From NCBI GenBank assembly GCA_965153455.1, contig OZ234494.1, forward strand, positions 18,166,001 to 18,230,000: 64,000 bases of DNA, in the 5' to 3' direction. The translations under genes were made by a program, and so were the position numbers. Shown piece by piece: positions 24,621 through 36,995 of this stretch. The notes beneath the pieces are model-generated. The model did no database searches, was not told the origin of the DNA, and saw only the letters and a list, made by a program, of their open reading frames with translations. Position 1 is the stretch's first letter. Each line of letters opens with the position of its first letter. This stretch comes from Sphagnum compactum. Its lineage: Eukaryota > Bryophyta > Sphagnopsida > Sphagnales.

Positions 24621-27189
24621 TATGAAGTACCTATGGCACGCAAGTGGGGCTCCAGTAGGGGCGCACAGCAATAGGGGACATTAGTTCCGGTGCGCGGCAA
24701 TAGGGGGTCATTTATTTATTAAGTTTTAGAGTTAAGGAGTTTTTGGAAACTTAAAATTAAGTTAATTATTTACATACAGAGAATTAATAGTTAAATAAAT
24801 AAATGACTTGTTTATGAAAATAATAGTTTTTTTTTTTTTTCCCCTTCTGCCCTTTTCCATAGTTGTCGGGTTTTTTTGCAGGGAGAAATAAATTTCAGAG
24901 TTGAAAATGAAGAAATTAAATGTAAAATGTAAAAAATTTAAGTTTTAATTTAATTGATTTATTCATTCATTTAGTATTTCCTTCATTCATTTTTTAAAAT
25001 GGATTTAGCACTCTTTCAAAAAACATTGGGGTGGTATGGGGGAAATTAAAAAATAATTACCTTAGAGGACCTTAATGGATTTGACACTAATTGAAAAAAA
25101 ATTTAATTGTCCAAAAAAAAAATTATTTTATTACATGAAATGTCAAATTTTAAGAATTTGGTAATGGCAAGTCGATCCAAGTCTCAATCACTTTCAAATT
25201 AGGGCATGTCATATGATATAAACTAAAGAAATGAACAATCACCCATTGTGTGAACAATAAATTAAATTATAATTATAATTTTCAAATTACATTTTTTTAA
25301 TGTTTATATAAATTAAAAATAACAATTCTCAAAATCAAAATATCATCATTTAATCACTAGCTAAAGACAAGTTGTAGAATTTATTATTATTATTTTCATA
25401 GAATATTGAAAGCGATCCAATTTCAATGGCATATTTGAACTTCATTGGCAAATAAGAATCGAGAATTCATGTAAAAAGCACATGCAAACAAGAATTAAGA
25501 AACGTAACAAATGAATGGTGTGCATCATAATGAATGAAAAATATTTCTTTCATTCATTCATGTTCAAAGTATAAATAATTATGTAATGCCAAAAACATTG
25601 AAAATTAATATTTTTGAGTGTCAAAGTGCATTTTTTTAATTAATTAATTAATTAATTACTTAATGCTAAGGTGCCAAATTTGTTCAAGTACTACAATAAA
25701 TTGTTGCATTTTCAAGTGAATTTAGTATTCTTTCAAAAACATTAGGGTGCAAGGGGAAATCAAACAAGGAGATGAAGAATTCAAGTTTTCACAAATATAA
25801 TATCTATTGTTCCATGATGAGCAATTTACAAAAAAAAAATTTAACATTTCACTAATCTCATGGTTGAAAGGAGATTTGTCATGTCATTAGGTCCTTCATA
25901 TGGGTTGTTATTTTTCATGTAATTCATGTGAGTGATTCTTTTCTTTTTTAATTGTATTTTTGCTTTCAACACACCACAATACATATTCATGAAAAAAAAT
26001 TATATTCATTAAAACAACCCAAAAAAATTGTTAAATTGTGTGTTGGTTAAAAACTTGACTGAATTTTAATTCATTAAGTGCTAATATTTATACATATGGA
26101 TGCAAATTTACATTTTGATTTTCCAACTGATTTGTGTTAATTGTAAAGGGAACATCAAAAAGATAATTTCATGCCATCTTGGTATTTAACATTGTCTAGA
26201 TGGGAATAAATTTACTACTATAAATTCCTATCATATTTTACATGTTGAAGGTTAGAAAAATGTTTATTCTTTAACCCTTAACATTTGTAAGAGTCAATAA
26301 TATTACATACATTATGTTATTTGAACATACATTAGCTTCAAGCTCTTTGAACACTAATTTTTCATTTAATTATAAACATTACAAAATAAAATAATTGCCT
26401 CTTATTAAAGAGGGCACTATTCATTGAATCTTAAAATATGTGAGTAAAAATACAAAATCCCATATGGTGGATGTTGGGAAGAAATTATAATTTAATTAGT
26501 TACATAATAAGGTTATGTTTATTTTTAAGTATATATATATATATATATATATATATGTTAATCCACAATCTTAGAAAAAATATATAACATACATATTAAA
26601 TATTTTAAGTATTAGTTATTAGCATATTCAATTAATTAGGAGTCTTAACTCATGAATTCTTTTTCTTTTCATTTGTTTATTAAATCTTGCATTCTTTGTT
26701 TATTATCATTGAAAGCCTTGTCTAATTATCAATTATTTTCTTGGAAAACAAGTTTGTTCAACCTTGTCTTAGGATGATAATTACACGTGTTTAAATCTTT
26801 CATTTGTTTCCATTTCTCATTCATAAATTGAATATGGTCTATAATTTTATGTATTAAACAATTGGTTATCAAGTTCATATATATTTATGAACTATTTTGT
26901 AGGGTATGTGAGACAATGGTATTAAATCACAAGGAATCATCAACAACATCAACATTATGTGTAAAGTTCAAAACACCATAATAAATTTGTTGAATGAAAA
27001 ATAATTATTTTATATTTCACCATGATCATGTGAAGCGTTAAACATGTTATGTTACAAGATCATATGAATTATTGTCAGGTTAAGTTTCTTGTTTTTACAT
27101 TTGTGTTTCAAAAAATAGTTGAAAATTGTACTTGGTCAATATTAATATTTCAAAATTACAAGTTGTATTACATACAATTATTCATAAGT

Positions 27190-27545
27190 TGGAAAGGAAA
27201 TCAAGATCACGCTTTCAAAGGTGAATCATTTGCATAATGAATTCAAATGTGCAATAGTAACTACCTTAGTGCCTTTCAGTAATATGTTTCAGTATAGGTA
27301 GGGTCAATTTATTTCATGGCTAATGTAATTTCCATTACAATTTAACATATGAAATTTTGGGATTAAACAACAAAAATTTGATATGCCTAAATTGTAATGG
27401 AAACTACATTAGCCACAAAATAAGTTGACCCTATTTAAAGTGAAATAGATTACTTTAAAACATTAACATTGCTACTAGTGCACAACTCAATTCATTATGC
27501 AAATGATTCACCTTTGAAAAAACAATCCTATTTTCCTTTTCAATT
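27190..27545. mobile_element. Foldback element, arms about 160 bp, loop about 30 bp
   Basis: The left arm (27190-27350) is the imperfect reverse complement of the right arm (27381-27545). Long matches include TCAAAGGTGAATCATTTGCA continuing through 'taatgaatt', and TAGGGTCAA..TTATTT followed by 'ggctaatgta.tttccattacaattta'. The transcript would fold into a hairpin of about 160 bp. It has no open frame. It could be a foldback transposon or MITE, or a source of small RNA. Flanking target duplications are not evident. Confidence 0.8.
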
Positions 27546-28268
27546 CCAAATTTATTAAAACTAAAAGATTAAATGAATGTAAGTTATTGAAATTGCAAGC
27601 AAACAAAAAATTATAATTAAATATAGGGTAGTTGAGATATGTACATATTAGAAAATTAAGTAGTAATGGGGCGACGAAAAAAAAAATTCCCTCACCTAAT
27701 ACCATCCCCCCCCCAACCCCCAAAACCCTTAGGGTTGGCAATTTTTATTTTTTTTCACAAATTTTGAATCTAGTTATGCAAAATAAATTGGAATTGGTCT
27801 CAATGTTAATATTTATTTTCAAAAGTGTGAACAAAAACATTCATGGTTTAGTCTTGGTTTCATTTTTGAAAAATAATAAATTGGTTTTATTTTTGTTTAA
27901 CAAAATTTCAGTCCTTATATTCAATTGTTTTATAAATGTTGTTTGTTTATTTTTGTGAAGTTTTGGTTTTTGAATAATCATATTAAGACATAACTAAGGC
28001 TAGAAAAAACTTGTTAAAAAAAAACCATGGTTGCATTAAAAATGACTAAAGATGTAATAAAAATCAAGCAAAGATGCATTCACATTTGGTATAAGCGACT
28101 TTAATGGTAAATACTAAAACATCAAGCAATCCATTTATGATTTATATTGGCCTACCTTCCCATAAAGTATGATACTAATTAGTTTTTCATCACAAATTTC
28201 TTGGATCGCAATTTGGTAATGGTAGTCATGTGAAATTTGTTTTTTCATAGGTTTTTATTGTCAAGACA

Positions 28269-28388
28269 TCGATGTCGTATTTTTAAAACATGTATGAAGC
28301 ACCTATAAGTAAGATGAAAGATGTATCATACATGAAACATCTTTCATCCTACTTATAAATGTTTAAAACACATGACATTTGTGTTTCG
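28269..28388. repeat. Short hairpin-forming inverted repeat
   Basis: The core stem pairs 28305-28324 (ATAAGTAAGATGAAAGATGT) with 28337-28356, with a single mismatch and a 12-nt loop. Weaker pairing extends outward to about 28269 and 28388. The size would suit a plant microRNA precursor, but nothing beyond the fold supports that. Confidence 0.6.
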
Positions 28389-31300
28389 ATAGTATGAACA
28401 TATGAAAAGATAAATTTTCACAATAATGACTATTATTGTCAAATTGTTGCCCATTAACTTTGTGATGTTTAGATCCACATTCAAACCTATGATATTGAAG
28501 AATTCATTGAAAACTTAGGTGCATGTTAGACCCTATCATTTTTTCATCATCATTCACATTTGTGACAATGGTATTTGCACATTTGCATGTTGGGAACATC
28601 TTTAGACAACAAAAATGAAAATGCAAACTCACAAGCTTTCAATTTTTGTCAAGATTCATGTTTTTGCAAAACAATGGCCAAGGGACAAGTTTTGTAATGC
28701 ACCAACCAATTGTGCACATCTGCAAAAATGTCACACATGCATCGCATAATAAAGCAAAACAATTAGCAAAAGTTATTCGGTGGAACATACGAAAGTAGCA
28801 ATCATCCACTAATAACCATTAAAATTCATGGCAACCTAGTTGGGAATTGCCAAATGGATATTACTCAAAATATAAACATACATTTTCTCATCACATTTGA
28901 TGTACACTCCCATGCAATGCCAACCTTAGCTCCCAACAATCTTAATTTATAGTTTAGACTGAAAATTTCCATAGTGTATTGTTTCTTGCACAAATACAAA
29001 CTTCATTTTTCTCACCATACGACCAATAACAAAACTAAAAGGATCAAAAGTACTAAATAGGAAGATAGAATGTGCATTGAAAAGGTAGGAGGAAGGGGGT
29101 AGGAGGAGAGAGGTGGGGTCATTAGATGGGAACAAATATATAGTTTGTGGAAACACACTTTTTACAATGGGGAACCAAGAATTTTAGTTGGTATTACCCA
29201 AACATTGACTTAATTCTCCTTTTTGGACTGCTACTTAACATTGCAATGTTAATCACAAATTTAAATTTTCATAAGATTCGGTTACATGTTATCATTAAAG
29301 TACCATTAACTTAACATTGATTTAACATGTGTCACATGAGTATCCACATCATGTGCTACATAACATTTTTTATCTGATTTCATGAAAAATCATTTATCTT
29401 TTGACATTGGTTTTTGATTGAATTGCCACTAGGTATGATTGATGATTCAAACTTATTAGTTCCATATTAAGGTTGCTTTAAGGTGATTAAAGGTGTTTGA
29501 TAATTGCTTTGGGTTAAGTGTTAAACCATAATTTGGAATGTATCATGATTGAACAAATGTGTATCAAATTGAAGCTAAAGTTGTTAACATGAAACTAAAA
29601 TTATACTAAAGTTTTGTTGTAGATGCAATTTTTGACATTCTAAAATTAAGTTAAATTTAAGTTCTAGTACGTACACCATACCATTTGTCAATTAGAACCC
29701 ATCAGTCTAATGGATTTATTTACAGTATATATAATTTACATTATGTGTTACCACTACCATTTTCTTGTCATCCAAACGGAACATAATTTAACATTGTTAA
29801 TGGATGACCAATATTTTCCCACTATAAAAGTTTACAATAATATAAAAATATTTAAATTTAACTTCATTAAGGTTGGGAATAAATCATGGATTCCATCAAA
29901 CGTAAAAGAATAAATTATATGTTCTGAAAAAATGGTTTGTTGTGAAACATTTGAACAATTATTTAACTCAAAGTTGATTACCACAACCAAATGGTGCAAA
30001 GGGTAGAAAATTTTGATTTTTGAAATTGATTTTTTCATTCAACACCTTCATTTTTCCATTTCAACTGGATGAAATTAACCTGTTTTATACAATTTTCATT
30101 ATCTTCAAAAATGTATATTTCACATTGAAAATCTTTTAAATGGATTGATTCGTTAATGTGCAAGGTCAACATATGCATAAATTGATCAAATTTTAGGTTA
30201 TTCACAAGTTTTTCAAGGTTTTTAACAACAAATTGAAATTTTTCACTTTTGTTATTTTACATGCAACATTGAAAATTCTCACATGGTCTATTTTTTTTCA
30301 ATAATGGCAAATATTTGTCAAACATCAAATGCCTTATATGAATATTCCATCTTTTGTTCTTTGATTATGCCAATTTGGAAGGTTACATCATTTTTTGTCA
30401 CTTTTTTGTTATGAATTTGAATATTTGGTTTTCAAACACAAACACAAGCAAATTTTGATTAGGTTCTTCAACATGATATAAATAAATGTGATTAAAAACT
30501 ATTTATTGTATAAATGAATTTTTTCTATTGATCATAGCAAGTTTCAAAATCCAATTATTTAAAAAAACAAAAAAATAGTAAAAAAGACATCATGATCAAA
30601 TTAAATTCCAATAATATTGTTTGCTTCAACATTTTATAACTAGTTTTGTTTCTAGCCAATTTTTTCCACTTGGCAAAAAAAAAAGCCTATGAAAGCCCTA
30701 AAATGTATTCTTTTTAATCCACCAAATTCACCATGTTTATAAGACTTGTTTTTTTAATTCACAAGATTTAAATGATAGGTCCTACCTTGTTGGTTATCCA
30801 TAGTAAGATTCCTAATTTTTTTCTATTCACCTTTCTAGCCTCCAGTCTAATTTGGCTAAGTTATATAAGTTTCTTATGGTATTATGTGCTTAGACCTAAC
30901 CATTATATTGTAAGGTAAAGTCATGGGTTAACTCATCATAAAACATGAGACGAATGATATCATGAACCTAAACATACATAGATTACAAGGCAAAAGAACA
31001 GTAGGGTTCTTACACTTATTCCTCAAAAGTGGAAGAATCTTAAATCTATTTAGAGAGATCTTACACTTATATGAACTTGTAAATAGATGTAATCTCCCTC
31101 CCATTTTTAAATAGTAAGTATAAGTGCCTTCTTCTTTTATAGGAGGGATAATCAACTCACCTTCCAAATACACTTAATCAAATTTTCAAAGTGTTTTACT
31201 AAGTACTGATAAGAAATGCAACAATTAACAAATTGAGCTATCATTTTCAATTTTAATTTAAACCACAAGGTTTGTAATGCCACATTGTGTAAGTAAACTA

Positions 31301-32999
31301 TTGATTTATCAAACCAAGGTAATCCAATTTTTAGTAAAATTTGACATTGACATGAATAATGATGAATTATTGAAAACCGTATGAAAACATAATAAAAAAA
31401 AGGTTGATCATCACTAGTAACGTGCAATAACACAAAGTTCAAATTTTGTATATTTGTCTCAATTTTCAAACAACTATATTATGACATAACACAACTCCAA
31501 ATTCTTATTAAAATGTTGATTATAATAACATGTGTGTATCCTTGTTTTCAACATCTATAAATTGAAACTAACAATCTAAAAATCGTCCAAGTCCAAGGGC
31601 TAGTATTAATGATAACCTTTTGTCGTTTTATCTCTCATAGAGAACAATCATTAATTCATCAAACATATACCTTGAAGGAAACTAGTGATATGAATTAAAT
31701 CATAGATACTACCTCTTAAATAATTAGGACTCAACAAATGGCAAAAGAAACAATATCTTTAGATGAAATCCTTAATGAATATCTTTTTATTGTTCATCAA
31801 TTCAAAAGACATAGTTAATCAATGTGACATAAAAAGACAACTAAAAAAGAGGTAAAATTGTGTTTCATGCGAATCTCCTCATACAACAAAAAAATCCATG
31901 AAGACACATATATATGGTTCATTTGCAATATAGATATAACCCTCAATTACTACATGTTGTAAACTAAGATCATTAAACAAATGACAAAATCAATAATTCC
32001 TTGTCATAAGCCAACACCAAATCCTCACTTTATATTTTTGTATCTTATTTATGTTCATCGTCTTCAAAAAATGCCATAGTATGTGAACAACTTCCAACAT
32101 TATCCAAAATGGTTTTTAATTTTTTCGTGTTTTTGAAAAATCGGTAGCACATTGTGTCAAAAATTTCAAAAACTCAAGCCAAAAGAAAAATCATGCACTT
32201 TTCAAAGTTCTTTAGTGGATTTGAACCTATGTGTAAAGGTTCAAATGCATCAACAATGATAGGCAATTTAGACATAATGAACACTTACATACGCATGACA
32301 CATTTTTTCTCTCTTTGTAGTAATATTGCATATTCCTTACATGTCGAAAACTCCAAAATACCAAAACCCATGTGCCAAAGTTAAATCCTCAAAATGTATT
32401 AAATGTATGGTGGTTACTTGCCAACCTCAATTAGGATTACAAACAGGGTTCATTAATTCCAATGACGATATTGAAGCTTGTATGGGAAGGTTTTGCATAA
32501 TCTATCATATGGTGTCCAACTTAACAACTCTACACCAAAACCCTTCCATATTCGCCTTTTTAAATCATTGCATGTGAAAATTGAATGTTTTTAATCCTCT
32601 CAAGCAACACCAACACATATTTGAATTAAAAAAGTCACGTCACAATGAATAAAAGATTAGTTCTTTTATTCTTTTCTCTTTCAAATTGATACAATTTCAT
32701 GGATTTCTCATTGTAATCAATACACGATTTTTTTTAATGTTTTCAATAGGGGAAGATTGAATTTCATGTTCTAGTGTTAATGGAAGTGAAAAAGAATTTC
32801 ATGAAAACTTTATATGATCGTGGAATTTTGTTTTAACATCGTATGATTCAAGGAACAAATGAAAACATATTAGTATTCTAACCTTATGTCAATTGAGTGT
32901 CAACTCTAGTAGTGCAAAGCCCAAGTGAAAGGACTTCCTCTTCTTCCTTTCATGTTTGGGCATCTTTCAATTTGAAGTTGTGCCAAGAACTGTAGATAT

Positions 33000-33640
33000 C
33001 ATATGACAAAAACATCAACAGAATGGCAATAATTCTGAGTCTGGTTCTTTGGCCATTCTCTCCAATTGTCACAAGCATCAATCCCACATGTACAGATCAT
33101 TCAGCAAAGGAGAAGGAACTTATTCAGTCAGGAATCGGCACAATGGTATACTCAAATTGTCTCATCAATTTGCTAATTAGTGAATGGAGCAAGAAACAGT
33201 TGCAAAAGGAGAGAGGCACAGAGAGAACACAGAATTGTTCTTCTAAAGTCCTCTGCAGCAAAAGGATGTCCCCAAACACCATCTTATCAACATCAGATAA
33301 TTTTGCGTGTATATGATAAGTGTGCACTGGACACAGATTCCAATCAATCCCTGCAAATATCCCAAGGACAAATGTGATAATAAAAAAACAGAAGAATGAG
33401 CCAGCATTAATAGATGATCATGGTATGATGTACAGATAACTTAACTATGAATCTACTCACCAACCAAAAAAAATTTTGGAACTAAGAAACTGGTCAACAA
33501 TTTGTAGCAATTCTGCCATCTTGATATCACCTGATGTATTGGGTAAGTCTTTGGAACCAAAAAAACCCACCACAATTTCACTGACTTCTGTGCTAAAAAT
33601 CAACGGAAAACCCATTGGTGAGAATGAAGCCACCAAATGA
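33000..33640 (-). pseudogene. Possible relic of the PurE domain downstream of PurK
   Basis: In plants the PurK part of AIR carboxylase is normally followed by a PurE (mutase) domain. Here PurK ends in a stop at 33747. In the next 750 bp I find only fragments resembling PurE: VGFFGSKDLPN followed by MAELLQIVDQF (about 33565-33485), like GSDSDLP..MKDAA..LDQF, and GLMLVTIGENG followed by RIIAILLM (about 33085-33010), like GIPVATVAINNA..AGLLAIRML. The SAHRTP active-site and substrate-binding motifs are absent in every frame I read. The resemblance is weak and could be chance. Confidence 0.3.
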
Positions 33641-33746
33641 AGGTTCTGCCAAAACAATCCATCAAATAGATTCGGTTTTAACACCCTTCAGGTCAAAAGC
33701 GCACATAAGAATCCACTACTGTGAAAGGAGTTGAAGCTTTGCCATG

Positions 33747-35327
33747 TTAAATTGGCATGCTATTGCTACCTTCACCATTGATGATCCAGTTTATTCGGGC
33801 TCGACAGATGTCTATTGTCTCACCAACGACAGTGATATGCCCCATTTTGCGCTGCTTACGAATTTCAGGTTTTTCATACCAGTGAACACTTGCACCAGAA
33901 ACTGCCATAGCCCTTCTCATTGTGTGATGTGCCAAGGTAAACCCTTCATCACCCTCAGCTTCTCCAAGCAGATTGAACATCAACGACGCAGGGACCTTCA
34001 TAGATGGGTCTCCAAGTGGAAGTCCAAGGACTGCTCGCAAATGCTGCTCGTATTGAGATACATAGCAAGCTTCAATAGTGTAATGTCCAGAATTATGTGG
34101 CCGAGGAGCCACTTCATTCAACAAAACCTCACCGTCTTTGAGAAGAAAAAGCTCGACTCCAAAGACACCTGCACCTGTCAATGAACCCACTGCCCGCTCA
34201 GCAACCTCCATTGCAATGCTGGCAATTTCAGTTGGAATTTGTGCTGGAGCTTCCACTGTATGACATATGTTGTCTTTGTGAGTTGTCTCCACAACAGGAA
34301 ACGATTTGATGCAACCATCTCGTCCTCTGGCCACCATTACAGCAAGCTCCTTTACGAAGGGAGCCCATTTCTCCACATATAAACCCCTTTCAAATCCTCC
34401 CAGGGATGCAACAGCCTTCAGAAGTTCGTCCTTGGATTTCACAGCCGAATTTCCTCTGCCATCGTATGCCAACCTCCTACTCTTAAGCATGAAGGGGTAA
34501 CCCAAAACCCTACCTGCTTCCTCTGCAGATTCCAAGCTATCAACCTTCATGAAATCAGGCAATGCAACTCCATGCTGCTTGAAATGCATCTTCTGAAGAT
34601 ACTTGTCTTGAATGACACGAATCGTAAATGGAGTAGGCTCAACATCAAATCCTTTTCTGGCAAGAGCTTCAAGAGTCTCCACATCCACGTGCTCAATTTC
34701 CACAGTCAAAGCTCCACATCCTTGTGCAAATTGCTGCACTGCAACCATGTCTTGGAAACTCCCTAACACATGGTGGTATGCAATTCTTGCAGCAGGGCAA
34801 TCTTGTGAGGGATCAAGAATCGAAACCCTAATCCCCATTGGCGAAGCTGCTTCACACAGCATTCTTCCCAATTGTCCACCGCCCAAGACACCGATCACTG
34901 TGTCGCACAACCCTCGAGTCGTGCTACACAAATCCTTGTTGCTTGTGGTTCCAAGCTCATCAGATTCATGAGTCTCCGCAACATATGTCGCTTGCCGCGC
35001 CGCTCCTCCTCCTCCTGCTGCTGCAAGTATCTTTGCAACGCCATCATCCTTTCTCATCATCCTCGCGCTCTTTGCTTCTTGCGTTTGCCTGCAGAACTCG
35101 CTAAACCCTAGCCCTAAGCCCTTGTTCCCGCACGAAGAACTCCTCCTCCTCCATCTTGCACTTCCTCCATCGCAAGAAGAAGGACTGCGACGCGGATGGA
35201 AACAAGAGCTATGAAATGAATTCGCAGCAGAAGAGACGTCTGAACATCCTGTGCTTCCAAGCTTTAGAGAAAGGAAAGCCACCGCTACTGCTGCTGCTTG
35301 GGAGGGAGGAGGGCACAGAACGCCCAT
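33747..35327 (-). CDS. PurK-type phosphoribosylaminoimidazole carboxylase ATPase, plastid-targeted, single exon
   Basis: An ATP-grasp enzyme of purine synthesis that carboxylates aminoimidazole ribonucleotide. The open frame is 526 codons with no intron. The first ATG after an in-frame TGA is at 35327. The first 140 or so residues are rich in Ser, Ala and Arg with few acidic residues, like a chloroplast transit peptide. Then come the PurK features: IGVLGGGQLGRML (about 145-157), IEHVDVETLEAL, PTPFTIRVIQDKYLQK, GRGNSAVKS, VEKWAPFVKELAV and the metal-site region EVAPRPHNSGHYT. It ends shortly after KMGHITVVG, where the plant two-domain protein (PurK then PurE, about 640 aa) would continue. Either this is a PurK-only product or the PurE half has been lost. 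All other conserved genes in the window have introns, so descent from a retrocopy is possible. Confidence 0.92.
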   Translation of the reverse strand: MGVLCPPPSQAAAVAVAFLSLKLGSTGCSDVSSAANSFHSSCFHPRRSPSSCDGGSARWRRRSSSCGNKGLGLGFSEFCRQTQEAKSARMMRKDDGVAKILAAAGGGGAARQATYVAETHESDELGTTSNKDLCSTTRGLCDTVIGVLGGGQLGRMLCEAASPMGIRVSILDPSQDCPAARIAYHHVLGSFQDMVAVQQFAQGCGALTVEIEHVDVETLEALARKGFDVEPTPFTIRVIQDKYLQKMHFKQHGVALPDFMKVDSLESAEEAGRVLGYPFMLKSRRLAYDGRGNSAVKSKDELLKAVASLGGFERGLYVEKWAPFVKELAVMVARGRDGCIKSFPVVETTHKDNICHTVEAPAQIPTEIASIAMEVAERAVGSLTGAGVFGVELFLLKDGEVLLNEVAPRPHNSGHYTIEACYVSQYEQHLRAVLGLPLGDPSMKVPASLMFNLLGEAEGDEGFTLAHHTMRRAMAVSGASVHWYEKPEIRKQRKMGHITVVGETIDICRARINWIINGEGSNSMPI

Positions 35328-36995
35328 TTCCAACGAACACAGAGTCCCACAATCTCCTCTTATTTGGAGTGTCCTTCAGCACGCTAATCTCTCATCCACA
35401 TGAGCAATCTTGCAACAACAACAACAACGAGAATCACTTAGACTGGGCCGAAAGACATGCTATATACTGTTCGCGGAAGAACGACAACGCGAAAGGGAGA
35501 CACACAAGACGCCGTCCAAGTCGGAGCAAATGGGTTTCTCGCAGCCTCCGAAGAAGTCTCGGATCTGGGGAATCGACCAAATCCTGCTCGCCATTTCCCG
35601 GAGTACCCAGAACCGAGCCCACAAGCTTTCCATTAGGGTTTGGTCAAGGATGGCCGGTTTTGTTTACAATCTTTCGGATACCTTCTTCATCAGTCTCTCA
35701 TGAATCTCCTTTCTGTTTCCGCTTCCGATTCCCCCCAAGTAGATCCTCCTGTGTGCTGGAGGCTTGAGTGTACCCAGATCGAAGAAATTGTCATCTTCAG
35801 CGCCGCTATTCTCTGTGAAAATGGACAGACACACACACACATGGAGACTCACATGCATGCACACACACATACACACCGACCTTTGCAGGAATAGTGCTTG
35901 TATCCTTGCCACATGTCTGTCTGTTTGCTTGCATCTTTGTCTTTCCAGAACCTCAGATTTCATACAGGAATTTTTTTTTCGAAGCAACCTCAAATCTACT
36001 CAGACAAGAGCTTGGAGGTGGAGAGAGGGAGGGAGGAATCTTGTGCAACCTGATCATGTACTTTGGTTTCCTGATCATAAACTTGGTATAAGAGAATTCC
36101 CAGATTCTTGGTGGCTCGTTGTGGTGAGAGATGAAGGACCCAAACCTTGAAGATTGACCAAGAGAAGTCTCTGAACAGCAGATTGATCAAGGACCCAAAC
36201 AGTCATGATTGATCAAGAGAAGTCTCTGAACAATCCATTGTTCAGAAGTAAGTTCAAGCTCTCTCCCCCCTTTCCTCTCTCTCTTTCTCTTGTAAACTCT
36301 CAATCTTTTGCTGGTACTTGATGAGTGCTGTTGAGTGTGCATAAATCAAAGAAACAAAACATACAAAAAAAGGATTATGCACTTTGCAACAAGTTTTGTT
36401 TCTGTCTATTTGTTGAAGCTTCAGTGCATCATTGGATTATGCACTTGTGGCCTTCGGGTTTGGCTGCTTCTTCACTCCTGTTGTATGAATGCAGGGTCCA
36501 ATAGTATGACAAATTCATGAACATGGAGTTCCTTCACCAGCAGCAGTGTTAAGTGCAAACCAGACAGTAAACCAAACCAGATGGTAAACCATTGCGGCAT
36601 CAAACTCAATCACTCTCAGACCAATTGTGTGTGTCTGACTATCAGCCGAATCCACAGATGACCTGCAATTGCAGCTTTGGAAAAGAATAACAAATTTTGT
36701 TAACTCTTTAATGCCCATTTTGCAGCTTGCAGCAACCTGAAAAAATTGCACACTTCTGCACAATTCACATTGATGGGGGATCAGCAGCAAAGACATTTGA
36801 CTCTGAACCCCATCATCACAGTCACAGTGTAAATTCAACTGATCATCATGGGGAGCATCTATTGAAGATGCTCCAAAGAATTGACCACATCACCCATCAG
36901 TTTTCTCCCTTGGATGATGGTGGCAGTTTTCCTTGTTGGTATACAAAGTCTACTTGAATGCAGAGATGGTTGGTCACATGCTGTGCCTTCTTTCA
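35328..36995. other. Intergenic region upstream of PurK
   Basis: Contains the PurK promoter and 5' UTR near 35330-35500, a (CA)n tract at about 35827-35878, and a 55-bp direct repeat: 'aaggacccaaac' followed by 'gaagtctctgaaca' starts at 36134 and again at 36189. The plus-strand frame covering 35156-35767 is antisense to PurK in part and shows no family; I regard it as chance. Confidence 0.45.
36134..36245. repeat. 55-bp tandem duplication
   Basis: Two copies of a unit containing 'aaggacccaaac' and 'gattgatcaagagaagtctctgaaca', starting at 36134 and 36189. The second ends next to a 'aagtaagt' word that could be a splice donor, so it may lie in an untranslated exon of an undetected transcript. 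Confidence 0.65.

Larger units (their letters stand above)
24621..32900. other. Long AT-rich gene desert
   Basis: More than 8 kb of strongly AT-rich DNA without a supportable gene. It contains an (AATT)n tract at about 25637-25660, an (AT)n tract at about 26530-26556, a C-run at 27708-27722 and two inverted-repeat structures listed separately (27190-27545 and 28269-28388). Open frames here are short, low in complexity and match no family I know. Confidence 0.55.

Noticed and set aside
35156-35767. 203-codon plus-strand open frame upstream of PurK
   Set aside because: Partly antisense to the PurK start and leader, biased in composition, and without a recognised family.
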